The notes beneath the pieces are model-generated. The model had not been told where the DNA came from and ran no database searches. It worked only from the letters and a program-made list of their open reading frames with translations. Shown here piece by piece: positions 25,506-35,636 of a stretch of DNA of 64,000 nt (position 1 is its first letter; every line of letters begins with the position of its first letter). The stretch comes from Euphorbia lathyris (taxonomy: Eukaryota; Streptophyta; Magnoliopsida; Malpighiales; Euphorbiaceae), in the NCBI RefSeq assembly GCF_963576675.1, contig NC_088918.1, positions 41,015,501 through 41,079,500 on the forward strand, in the 5' to 3' direction. Made by a program: the position numbers and the translations under genes.

Positions 25506-26338
25506 TGATAACAACCCAAATTATTCTTGAATAAGGAATAAGGGAAAATTAATAGAAATAATGGCAAACCATTATTCCTTTTAAAAGAGATATTTATACA
25601 TGATTAATGTGGAATTAATGATAATTAATGCAGGGGAGAATATGCAAATAATGAGGAAAAGGAAGGAGTCTCTAGCATTATGCCACGCCACGTGGACCAT
25701 GGCGAGATACGCCATAACGAGATACGCCCGATGAGAGCGAGTAGCGGAGACCCGCCATAGCTCTCAAGGAGAGCGTACATACGCCTTGACGGATCAAAGA
25801 ATACGAAAAGGGATATTCATCTTACTGACAGAATATTATCCCAAGGACCAAAAGGGATATTCACCTTGAGAACGCCGCAAGAAGAACCGGATGGCGGATC
25901 TCCACGGTTCAGCTCAGTGAGATCCGCTGGCGAACCTATGAGGCGAATCTCCTCTTTCACCTGATTCATCACAGTAATGGCTAACCGCCGACTCGGCCAT
26001 AAAGACCATTAATGAACTATCAATTAGCTAACCGCCAGGTTAAAGGTAACCAGTAACCGCCAGGTTAAAGGTAACCAGTAACCGCCAGCTTAAAGGTAAC
26101 CAGTAACCGCCATTAATGGAGCATTAATGGAGACCTTCTAGTTGCTGAAGGTTACGACTTCCTAGCTATATATAGCCTACATCCCTAGGCTATCAAGGTA
26201 CACATTCACTTACTCTTTGTCAATTCAGTTTGCTCTCTTGATCTTCCTTACTGACTTTGGCATCGGAGTGTCCCCGGCCGATCCCAACGGCACCTCATAG
26301 GGACGTGCTCCGATCAAGGATTTTTCCCCAAGTTATCA
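25506..26338 (+). repeat. 3' LTR of the Ty3-derived element
   Basis: It is 833 bp and nearly identical to 19370-20203. A reading frame open at its right end runs into the host gag frame at 26344, but it has no ATG inside the LTR. Confidence 0.9.
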
Positions 26339-26343
26339 ACCCC

Positions 26344-27560
26344 GAAGCTTATTTATATGGATACGTGTGTGCTATGTTTGGAGAGCCATACAAAGTGGAA
26401 AAAGTCACTCCATGGTTCTATCTTTCACTGGTGGGCGAACCTTTGAAGTGGTTTCAATCGCTACCTGACTCGACTAAGCGTGACTGGTCACTGATATCAA
26501 GCTTGTTTTTGATAAAGTATCGAAGAGACAAAACACAGGCAGGGGAATATAGCGCGATGCAAATTGGGCCTATCAAACGTCCGTTTCCGACTGTCAGCAA
26601 GTATAATGAAGGGAAGGACCCCAAGGAGCACTTGCATTTTTATCTGTCGGCTATGGGTCCTCTAGGTTTCAAAGAGGAGGAGATCACGAGCTTGTTTTGC
26701 AACTCATTGGCAGGAGATTCACTAGTGTGGTACATGTCTCTTCCAATGCACGTTAAAGCAGATTGGGCAAAAATGACTAAGAGATTCATCAAGAAATACG
26801 CCGCACGGGAATGTCCAGAGGAAATGCCTGCATTACCCGAAGAGGAGACACTTGAAGCAGTAACAACCATGTCTAAGTATAAGGGAGATGAGAACCCCAT
26901 TGATCACATAAACTGTTTCCGTGCCTACATATTTGACGCGGGACTCTACCGAAGTGAGTTAGTCCAGCATTTTCCAAAGACACTCATAGGAGAAGCTTTG
27001 ATGTGGCACCGAATGCTCTCGGCAAAGACAAAAGGGGACTGGGGATCCCTCATGGAGGCCTTTGTGCAGAGGTATGAGATGTACATTCCGTGGACAGGGT
27101 CGTTGGAAGATTTAGAAAGAATCAAGCAATTTCCTGAGGAAGCATTCATGGATTTTGCTAGAAGATGGAGGTTCAAGTATGCCTCGTATCGGGTCACCTT
27201 GAGTGATCAGGAAGGGTGCTATTCCACTCGTGGCTAGAAGAATGAATGGAGTGTTCCTCAAGGACTATGAAGAACTGATAGGCTGGGCTCGGTATGGATC
27301 ATCGGACCCTTCCTACATAAATCTGAATGTCCCTCACATAATGGATCTGATGGTCGTGGACATTTGGGGAAGTTCCTCCGACGAGGAAGGTATCAATCAG
27401 AGGGTTCCGATCAACATCTGGGATGAGTCTGATGATGAGTCGGAAGTGGCTGTTAGCGCCGAAGGATTCTGCCAGGTTTTGAGATCTTCGATGATGTTGC
27501 CGACTAGGGCAAAGGAAAGGCAAGCTGCTTCGTCGAGGAGATTATGATGTTAGATTTGAA
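26344..27560 (+). pseudogene. Gag, third part: capsid-like modules 2, 3 and 4
   Basis: Three successive gag-like modules are seen. Module 2 ends GEPLKWFQSLP...KRDWSLISSLF (to about 26530). Module 3 (about 26584-26808) reads KDPKEHLHFYLSAM...AGDSLVWYMSLP...KADWAKMTKRF. Module 4 (about 26863-27084) reads ENPIDHINCF...GEALMWHRML...KGDWGSLMEAF, followed by EEAFMDFARRWRFKY, which mirrors the end of module 1. A frameshift near 27208 moves reading to the frame with LVARRMNGVFLKDYEELIGW. All show the W-F-LP...DW...F pattern of the retrotransposon gag family. No DTG/DSG protease motif follows. Confidence 0.75.
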
Positions 27561-28026
27561 TGCCGAGGAGCAGGTCGTTACTATTGAAGCAACTGCGGGA
27601 GCGGTGGACGAGCCCAGTACCTCCAAAGCTTATGAGAAACTCGAGAACCCCGATGATGAAAATTGTATTACTGCTTTATTTGAATCCGATGATGTACTCG
27701 CCGACACTATCAATGAAATGAATTCTGATTTTGCTTACTTGCTTGATGTTGATCGTGATCATTCCATGCATTCTCATTCATATAACATGCCTACATTTGA
27801 AATCAATACAATAGAAATGTCGACTTTCAATCTTGGCACGGATGAAAATCCTAAACTTATACAAATTGCTCAAGAATTAACTATTGAAGACAGGAAAGAA
27901 TTTGAGAGAATAATTAAAAAATACGAAATAGTGTTTTCTTGGACATACGAAGACATGCCAGGAATTGATCAATCAATCGTAACTCACCGTATTCCAACAT
28001 ACCCCGACGCAAAGCCCGTGAAGTAG
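27544..28026 (+). pseudogene. Gag-RT linker segment
   Basis: It encodes an acidic stretch and then the conserved pre-RT region (LTIEDRKEFERIIKKYEIVF, then SWTYEDMPGIDQ). It ends in an in-frame TAG (28024-28026) at a place where Tat elements have Gln (KPVxQKLRRM). In related elements a protease lies between gag and this segment. I see no such domain here. Confidence 0.7.
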
Positions 28027-28899
28027 AAACTCCGACGCATGAGACCGGAATGGGCAAATAAGATCAGAGAGGAAGTGAAGAAGCAGTTAGAAGCAGGGTT
28101 CATCGAAGTAATCGACTATCCCCCTTGGGTCGCAAATGTAGTGCCCATCGCAAAGAAGGACGGCAAAGTGAGAATGTGCATCGATTATAGAGATCTTAAC
28201 AAGGCGTGCCCCAAAGATGAATTCGCGTTGCCTCATATTGACGTGTTGATCGACAGTGTAGCATCAAGCGTCTTACACACAAATGTGGACGGTTTCATGG
28301 GCTACATGCAAGTTCAGATGGCTGAGAAACACAAAGAGAAAACCTCGTTCACAACTGAGTGGGGAACATACTGCTATAGGGTGATGCCGTTTGGTTTGAA
28401 AAATGTCGGGGCAACTTACCAGCGAATGGCTACAGCACTGTTCCATGATATGATACACAAGGAAGTAGAAGTTTATGTGGATGACATGATGGTCAAGTCG
28501 GAGACAAGAGAGGGGCATTTCGCTGCACTCGAGAAGTTTTTGGCCCGAATTGCCGAATTCAAGCTGAGGTTGAACCCGAAGAAGTGCTTCTTTGGCGTTT
28601 CATCGGGGAAAATCTTAGGCTATGTGATTAGTAACAAGGGAATCGAGGTAGATCCCGACAAAGTGAAGGCCATACGGGAAATGCCGGCACCAAAGAATGA
28701 GAAAGAAGTGAGAGGATTTCTGGGACAGGTTCAGTATAGCAGTCGGTTCATAGCACGACTCACTGCGATCTGCGAGCCGATCTTTAAGCTGCTACGGAAA
28801 GATCAACCCACGGTTTGGAATGATAAGTGCCATCAAGCATTAGAGAGTGTTCGGAACTATTTGTCTAATCCGCCAGTTCTGAGACCGCCTAAACTGTGA
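28027..28899 (+). pseudogene. Reverse transcriptase of the Tat-like element
   Basis: The typical Ty3 RT order is present: LRRMRPEWA, VRMCIDYRDLNKACPKD, LPHIDVLIDS, NVDGFMGY (first Asp), GLKNVGATYQRM, VYVDDMMVKS (YVDD box at 28474-28485) and GYVISNKGIEVDPDKVKAI. The catalytic residues are intact. The frame is bounded by a TAG at 28024 and a TGA at 28897-28899, where related elements read straight into RNase H. Confidence 0.85.
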
Positions 28900-29820
28900 A
28901 GACCGCTTCTCCTTTATGTGGCGATCGAGGAGCGATCTATTGGAGAAATGTTGGCTCAAGAAGGAGACACCGGTGTGGAGCACGCGGTGTATTATCTAAG
29001 TAAGAAGTTCCTGGAATACGAGCTTAAGTATAACATGATCGAAAAAACGTGCGTGGCAGTAGTATGGCTAACAAAGAAACTACGGCACTATTTTCAATCG
29101 TATAAAGTGATCATTATTTCCCGGATGGATCCCGTGAAGTATTTGTACCGAACTCCGTCTCTAACAGGGAAGCTAGCCCGATGGTTATTGCTTTTGTCCG
29201 AGTTTGATATTGAATATGTAACGAAGAAGGTTATCAAGGGGAGGGCCGTAGCAGAATTTCTGGCCAACCAACCTCTGAACGCAGAAGGGGAAGAGATAAA
29301 CTATGATTTCCCCGATGAGCACTTGAACGCAATAGAAGTCATACCATGGAAAATGTTCTTCGATGGAGCAGTTAATTCGAATGGGGCCGGAGTAGGGGTG
29401 CTGCTTATCTCACCAGAAGGAGAAAGGATCCCAATGGCAAAGAAGCTATCCTTCCCACTCACCAATAATATGGCCGAATATGAAGCGTGCATCTATGGCT
29501 TAGAGTCGCTAACGACATTGGGAGCATCGTATGTGGAAATCTGGGGCGACTCAAAGCTGATCATCGAGCAGGCACAAGGAAACTAGGAAGTGAGGGAAGA
29601 AAGATTACGTCCATACCTAGACCAGCTAGAAGGGTTGGCACTAAGATTCAGCGAATGTCGTTTTTATCACATTCCTCGAGCACAGAACCAGGCAGCGGAT
29701 GCTTTGGCCACTTTGGTGTCAGTTTGGGATAACCCTCAGAACCTTGCCTCGAAGCCTTTGGTATTGAAGAGGTCTCACAAACCGTGCTACGAAGACGTAA
29801 TGCTATTAGGGGCAGATGAA
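28900..29820 (+). pseudogene. RT-linked RNase H plus second (archaeal-type) RNase H
   Basis: The first part (LLYVAIEERSIGEMLAQEG ... AVYYLSKKF) is the usual Ty3 RNase H, with the first catalytic Asp replaced by Glu. It ends in the tether WLLLLSEFDIEYV. A second RNase H begins near 29341, with FFDGAVNSNGAG (Asp), NNMAEYEAC (Glu), IWGDSKLII (Asp) and NQAADALA (Asp), so a complete DEDD set. Two RNase H domains in tandem are the Tat hallmark. An in-frame TAG at 29584-29586 replaces the likely Trp of NWEV, and the frame shifts near 29820. Confidence 0.85.
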
Positions 29821-29824
29821 AGCC

Positions 29825-31070
29825 GTGGTATTTCGATATCGTAAACTTCATGAAGAGTGGAACATACCCGGCAGAATCGGAACCTAGGGATCAGGCCGTG
29901 ATTAGAAGGTTAGCATAGCAGTTCGTCATCCACAACGACTTGCTTTACAAAAGGCACACCGATGGTTTACAACTGAGGTGCTTGGATGCGGGAGAAGCCC
30001 GTGAGGCAATGGAGTCAGTACACTCAGGAATTTGTGGAGCCCATATGGGAGGGGCGGTATTGGCAAAGAAAATCATAAGGCAAGGCTTCTATTGGCTCAC
30101 CATGGAAAGAGATTGTAACGAATATACGAAGAAATGCCATGATTGTCAAATCCACGGAGATTATAATCATTTACCAGCTATGGAACTGCACGTATTGGCA
30201 CCCATTTGGCCGTTTGCGGCTTGGGGCATTGATATCATCGGAGAGGTGAGGCCTAATGCTTCGAACGGGCACAAATTCATTGCAGTCGCTATTGATTATT
30301 TCACCAAGTGGGTAGAGGCAGAATCATTTAGCAAGTTGGGGTCTAAACAGATGAGGAAGTTCATTGAAAAGCACTTGATCACCAGGTTCGGAGTGCCTCA
30401 TCATATAATCACAGATAATGGGGTCCAGTTTCAAGGAGAAGTGAGAAGTCTCTTCCGAGAATATGGTATTGAACATCACAGGTCTTCTTCGTATCGTCCA
30501 CAGGCTAATGGCGCAGTAGAAGCCGCTAATAAGAACCTTAAAAGGATTCTCGTAAAGACAGCAGAATCGCACCGGAATTGGCACGAGCAGCTTCCGCTCG
30601 CTTTATGGGCTTATCGCACGACGGTTAGAACATCAACTGGGGCAACGCCGTTCTCCTTAGTGTATGGGGCAGAAGCAGTCCTGCCAATTGAGATTGAAAA
30701 ACGATCGTTGAGAATCGCAGTAGAAGCAGAGATTCCCGAGACGGAATGGGTAAAGAAGCGGTATGAACAGTTAGCATTGGTGGACGAGAAAAGGATGGAG
30801 GCCCTTTACCATGTGCAGTTATATCAGCGAAGGATGGCCCGAGCCTTCAACAAAAAGGTCAAGGCCAGCCCTATCAAAGAAGGGGATATGGTGCTAAAAC
30901 AGATTCGCGTGACGCACACCGACCCGAGGGGCAAGTTTAGGCCAAACTGGGAAGGGTCGTTCTTCGTGAAGAGGATACTAAGCAAAGGAGCGGTGAAGTT
31001 AACTACTATGGACGGCATGGAGTTCTCCGAACCTACCAATCTGGATAGGCTTAAAAAATACTTTTCGTAA
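29825..31070 (+). pseudogene. Integrase of the Tat-like element
   Basis: After PWYFDIVNFMK-like spacer sequence and a TAG at 29916-29918, 384 codons are open. The HHCC zinc finger is visible (HSGICGAHMGG ... CHDCQIH). The DDE core follows, with Asp in WGIDIIG, Asp in ITDNGVQF and Glu in GAVEAANKNLK. The C-terminal GPY-like part ends KFRPNWEGSF ... NLDRLKKYFS. No chromodomain follows, as expected for Tat. The catalytic residues look intact, so only upstream stops disable it. Confidence 0.85.
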
Positions 31071-31543
31071 AAAAAAAAAACGAAAGAAAATTCCCGATAG
31101 GTCGAAAACCCGCAAAGGGTGGCCTATGCAACAATAAGGGACATCCCAATGGGTGAAAACCCGAAAGGGAACTCATTTGAAAATTCCGGGATAGTAAAAG
31201 GAGAGATGAAAAATCACCGGGATCTGAAAACCGAAAAAAGGCAGGTCCTGGTAACGGTAGTTATATCTTGAGCAATTACAAAAATAATGTATAAGAGGCT
31301 AAGTATTTCTGTTGTTTGTAAATAAATAAAGACATGAATATATTTGAAGAGAATGATTGGAATCATCATAATCTACTGAATGCATGGTAATACGAATCAT
31401 GAGTTATACATTTCCTACTTTACTTTTCACAATAAAAAGCCTACATACTATCCACCCCACTCCCTATACATCAGCTATACATCGGGGTAATCCTAATAAA
31501 AACTACAAAGCTATACATGATGAGCCTAATAAGGAGGGATATC
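31071..31543 (+). other. 3' non-coding region after integrase
   Basis: An A-rich run is followed by repeated phrases such as GAAAACCCGAAAGGG and GGTCGAAAACCCGC, common after Tat-type integrase genes. No gene is seen on the plus strand. The antisense PMD gene ends at 31544. Confidence 0.6.
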
Positions 31544-34461
31544 CTAGTAGGCCTCAAAATCCCTCAGATGTGACGCCCGCTCCGCAGATAGGGCCTCCTC
31601 GGCGGCTCGAAGTCTCTCCTCGGCAATGCGCGCCCTCTCCTCAGCAGCAAGGCGTCCGGTAGTCTCCTCCCGCACCCTCTCCTTAATAGCAAGGCGTCCC
31701 GCAGTCTCTCTCCGCATCACCTCGGACCAATGGTCGTTCCTCTCCCGATAAACTTGGCCAACCCTAGCATCGGACTCCTGCACCGACTCGCTCCATCTCC
31801 GCTCATGTGTGTGAATATCACTCTGAAAAAAAAACGAATATGAAAAAAAAAAGAAATACTGGCAAGAATAAAAATCATACATACATATATGCATACATCC
31901 CACTACACTAAAATAAAGTAATAATACATACCAGATGATCAGCGCAGCGCAAGCTGAGTCGATCTCGGAGGTAACCGGATAGCCCCACATAATCGGTGCA
32001 AGTCTCTCTCGAGGTCTGGGAAGCGTCTGAGGGGTCAAACGGTACCCTCGATGTAAAGACCGGAGGAGCCATCTCGACACCGGCATAGGCCACCCCGGAC
32101 TCGTCATAACAAATAGTCGCGAAATCCCTCCCAAAATCCGGGACGGGTACGCCCAAAGGGGACCTCTCCGATCGGGCGGCGCTGGAGGACTCGCCCACGT
32201 AATAGGGCGGCTCACTCGCAGACGTCTGAGCTCAGGCGTCGTCGAAGAAGTCTGACAGATGAGCACTCCTCCAGGAACCCTCCTGTAAATAGAGACACAA
32301 TAAATACCACTAACTATCTCTTAAATAAAAGGTAAATAGGCCGAACCACTCACCGGGACCTCCTCCCGACCAAAGACTACAGCGACAGCCTCCCACGAAA
32401 ACACGTCTGCCACAGGGTCCACCTCCATCGCCGTCGCTGGGGCGTCCCTCGCACTCAACAAGGTCGATAGGTAAGGAGCACGGCTCCCAGCATGAACCCA
32501 CACATCTCTACCAACAAAGCGGCGGGTCAAATCCTGACGAATGACCGACAAGGGCATGGTCCGCACCGCAAACATAGAGACAGGGATCTCGCCTGGTGAC
32601 CAGTGCGAGGCCCTAACCCCAGTGATGCCCCGGTCACCCAAATACCAGGCCCACATGTAAGGGCCGGTAAGCACACTCTGCTGCTCCTGGATCAGGGTAA
32701 CATACGCGTAATCGGGACCGAAGTCAAGGTCGTCCCACCTGAATTTAATCTAAAAACACAAAGAAAAGTCAGGTCTGATCAAACAAGAATCTAGCATGAC
32801 TAGAAGATATTTACCTGTCCCAAAGTCCGCGAATCAATCCAATCCAGGAGCTGCGCCACCGTCGGCCTCTCCTCGGTACCTAAATTGAACTCTCTCCATC
32901 GAGCCATGAGTGGGGGCTTCGGCACCCGTGGCCTGCGCCGATGCTCGCTAGGAAGAATCCGCCTCTCGTAGGCCCAAACCTGCTCGTGAAAACAAAGGTT
33001 ACGAACAGAAAGCGCGAAGAAGATAAAAAGGGCAAGACAAGGATGCACCACGTACCAGAAGAGCAAAGGTGTAGCCGCCGAAATCCTTGCGCTTCCGGCA
33101 AGTCAAATCCAAAAACTTGTACAGGAAAGCTAGACCCGCTCCCACCCAGTCATAGGACGCCACCGCATCCATATCGCTGAAAGCCTGAATGAGACCTGCA
33201 TGAATCGTTCCGCTTTTGGTGCGGAAGATCGTCTCGCTCAAAGCATATATCAGGAAGCTGCGGACGGCCAAATCGGTGTCGTCGGTCCCGCAAAAGTCCT
33301 TACGACTCAAGAGCCCCGATGTAGTGATGAACTTCGCCGGGGTGGATTTGGCGCCTGGATAAACTCCCGGCCCAATCAAAGCAGCCAATCTAGCACGGTC
33401 AACCCACGGGCGCATCGCATCAAAGGAAAGGGGAACCGGAGTGCTACTCCCCCGCAGCCCAGTCAATAAAGAAAAATCTCTGGGCGAGATGGTCATCTCC
33501 CCGAAGGAAAGGTGGAAGGTGTGGGTCGAGTCTACCCATCTCTCGCATAAGGCTCGTAGGCCAAAGCGGTCGCACACCCCGTTGGCGCGGGGCAGCACCA
33601 AAATAAAGGGCTCAAAGCCCAGCTCTCGCACACGGGCTCTCGCCGCGGCGCCTAGCATAGAGTACCACGTGTGAATATCCGCTGTAGTCCCGGAAATATC
33701 GATAAACTGGAAAGAACGGAACAGGTAAGTTTAAAGGTTGTTCCTAGGCTTGCATCTGATGAAAGCACATTAATCTAGCTATTCTTTCGGTCAAATCTAA
33801 CCTAGAGACATCTTGTCAATTTAGACCGTCATTGTGTGAAATCTCTACCTTGGGGTTGTCTGTATAGGATTTGATTAATTCATTATTCATTGGCCTATTC
33901 GTGTACATTAGTCAAGTTTTTACTATTCACGTACATTAGTCAAGTTTTTACTATTCATGTGCATTAGTCAAGTTTCACTATTCACGTGCATTAGTCAAGT
34001 TTTTACTATTCATGTGCATTAGTCAAGTTTTTACTATTCACATACATTAGTCAATATTTTTACTATTCACGTTTTTTACTATTCACGTTTTCACTATTCA
34101 CGTGCACTATTCACGTTTGTTCTTACTGTTGGCATGCATCGTTTGTAGGTTTACTATTCACATGCATATAGTTCGCATTCTTCCAAAAAGACAAATAAAG
34201 TGTTACTTGCAAGCAAAGAAATTCATGTTTTCTAACTAAGGTCTTCTAAGGCAACCTAGAGGTTAGCATGCAAATCACGTTCAAAGTAGGGATACTAAAG
34301 CCTAGAAATTTAGTCAAGAGACGAGGAAGTAAGAAAGTACTTACCTGGTTACAGCGGGTCCGGCTCAGATGCGTTGCGGGGTCCTGAAAAGGGTCCACTG
34401 TAGTAAGGTTCACGAAGCCCGCTTCCATGCCCTTCGTGCCATCATATTGGTCCAAATCCAT
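31544..34461 (-). CDS. Antisense six-exon Plant Mobile Domain (PMD) gene carried by the Tat-like element
   Basis: Exons on the minus strand are 34461-34345, 33706-33056, 32979-32815, 32749-32354, 32282-31932 and 31822-31544. Every exon is a multiple of three, and every intron is phase 0 with GT-AG ends. The total is 652 sense codons plus stop. Exons 1-2 carry the PMD signature (WYSMLGAAARARVRELGF, ALCERWVDSTHTFHL, FGEMTISPRDFSLLTGLRG, DWVGAGLAFLYKFL), exons 3-4 the rest of the domain, and exon 6 an Arg/Glu-rich coiled coil. One in-frame TGA (32232-32234) interrupts exon 5. PMD proteins include MAIN/MAIL1 of plants and many transposon-borne copies. A TATA box lies 81 bp upstream. The function in the element is unknown. 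Confidence 0.8.
32232..32234 (-). other. In-frame TGA in PMD exon 5
   Basis: This is codon 17 of exon 5. Reading on in the same frame stays open to the splice donor at 31931 and through exon 6, so it appears to be the sole stop. It would remove the C-terminal coiled coil but leave the PMD domain. Confidence 0.75.
33897..34110. repeat. 28-bp tandem repeat in PMD intron 1
   Basis: The unit is about 28 bp (CATTAGTCAAGTTTTTACTA plus TTCACGTG), in six or more copies with decay at the right end (TTTACTATTCACG). It lies inside the first PMD intron (34344-33707). Confidence 0.8.
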
Positions 34462-34541
34462 CCCAAGAACAATCCAAATCAAAAAGTTAGAGAGAGAGAG
34501 AAGAGAGAGAAGGTGTGGGGTTGAAATGAAACCCCACCACC

Positions 34542-34548
34542 TTATATA
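34542..34548 (-). promoter_or_regulatory. TATA box of the antisense PMD gene
   Basis: On the minus strand it reads CCTATATAAGG, 81 bp upstream of the ATG at 34461, and is followed by a CT-rich leader. The arrangement matches a plant Pol II core promoter pointing against the retrotransposon's own transcription. Confidence 0.65.
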
Positions 34549-34904
34549 GGAAATGGGAATGACATTTTCGCAGATAGTGAAAAAGGTACGATGTGACATA
34601 AAGGTAAAAAGTAAATAATCATTTACCAGGTGTACAGACCTCCGATTTACAGTCCGTTTCAGCCTGCGCTTCTGCCAGACAGTGACCGATAATATCAAGA
34701 TGAAACTCCAGACGACATCCAATTTTTACAGAGCAGTGGCACCAGTCAAAATACAGACGACAGTCAACAGAAAAATGATTGTTAGTTGGAATCATTCCGG
34801 ACTAAAAAGACGTTCCTATCGAACCATTCAAACCTCCAAGATACTAGCTTCAGCGAGAAAATACAGACAACAGTGTTTTAAAAGAATTCAGAATCGTTAG
34901 AAAG
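34549..34904. other. Region upstream of the PMD promoter
   Basis: About 350 bp lies between the antisense promoter and the tandem repeat array. It contains recurring phrases such as CAGACGACA and AAATACAGAC. No gene is seen. Confidence 0.4.
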
Positions 34905-35410
34905 AACCTCCGCTTTTGAGCCATTTTTTACCCGCAGTCGTAGACTAGGGTTGCTTTTGAGCCATTTTACCCCATTCGTGAACCGGGGTCGCTTTTGAGC
35001 CTTTTTTACCTGCGGTCGTGGACCAGGGTTGCTTTTGAGCCATTTTACCCCGGTTGTGAACCGGGGTTGCTTTTGAGCCATTTTTACCCGCGGTCGTGGA
35101 CCAGGGTTGCTTTTGAGCCATTTTACCCCGGTCGTGAGCCGGGGTTGCTTTTGAGCCATTTTACCCGCGGTCATGGACCAGGGTTGCTTTTGAGCCATTT
35201 TTACCCGAGGTCATGGACTAGGGTTGCTCTTGAGCCATTTTACCCGCGGTCGTGGACCAGGGTTGCTTTTGAGCCACTTTCCCCCCGGTCGTAGACCAGG
35301 GTCGCTTTTGAGCCATTTCCCCCCGGGTCGTAGACCAGGATCGCTCTTGAGCCATCTTACTCGCGGTCGGGCACCAAGGTTGCTCTTGAGCCATTTTTAC
35401 CCGCAGTCAA
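34905..35410. repeat. About 40-bp tandem repeat, 13 copies, before the 3' LTR
   Basis: The unit contains GGTTGCTTTTGAGCCATTTT and ACCCGCGGTCGTGGACCAGG, with alternating variants (GTGAACCGGGG or GTGGACCAGGG). Counting TTGAGCCAT gives 13 units. Tandem arrays at this place are common in Ogre/Tat elements and can seed satellite DNA. Confidence 0.85.
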
Positions 35411-35621
35411 CTTAGGCTAGGGTCCGTGAGAAGAACATCCGCCGGCGGCCGATTCAAAGGCAAGGACAGAAAGGATCGAGAACGACGCCGGAACGCGCAG
35501 CGCAAAGGTCAGGTATTCTTCCTCCTACTCTTTACGTGTCTCTTACTTTTATATGTTTTACATTGCATGTGTTGCGTTAGCAAAAAACGTTTTCGAAACA
35601 CACACATCACTGTCAAAATAG

Positions 35622-35634
35622 AAAAGTAGGGGCA
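35622..35634 (+). promoter_or_regulatory. Polypurine tract of the Tat-like element
   Basis: AAAAGTAGGGGC lies two to three bases before the 3' LTR, the usual site for plus-strand priming. Confidence 0.55.
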
Positions 35635-35636
35635 AC

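Larger units (their letters stand above)
19370..26338 (+). mobile_element. Non-autonomous Ty3-derived LTR element in gag
   Basis: LTRs at 19370-20203 and 25506-26338 (TGATAACAACCC...TTATCA) are flanked by the duplication ACCCC at 19365-19369 and 26339-26343. By eye the LTRs differ at roughly seven bases and one indel. The interior holds only decayed pol fragments in the wrong order and a 27-bp minisatellite. It cannot encode its own proteins. Confidence 0.85.

Noticed and set aside
26257..26343. Chimeric gag start supplied by the 3' LTR of the Ty3-derived element
   Set aside because: The open frame through the LTR into gag begins at TTG and not ATG. The first in-frame ATG is inside the gag sequence, so there is no LTR-encoded start.
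32999..33674. Plus-strand genes overlapping the PMD exons
   Set aside because: They are shadows of the GC-rich antisense exons and lack domains. The minus-strand splice structure is consistent throughout.
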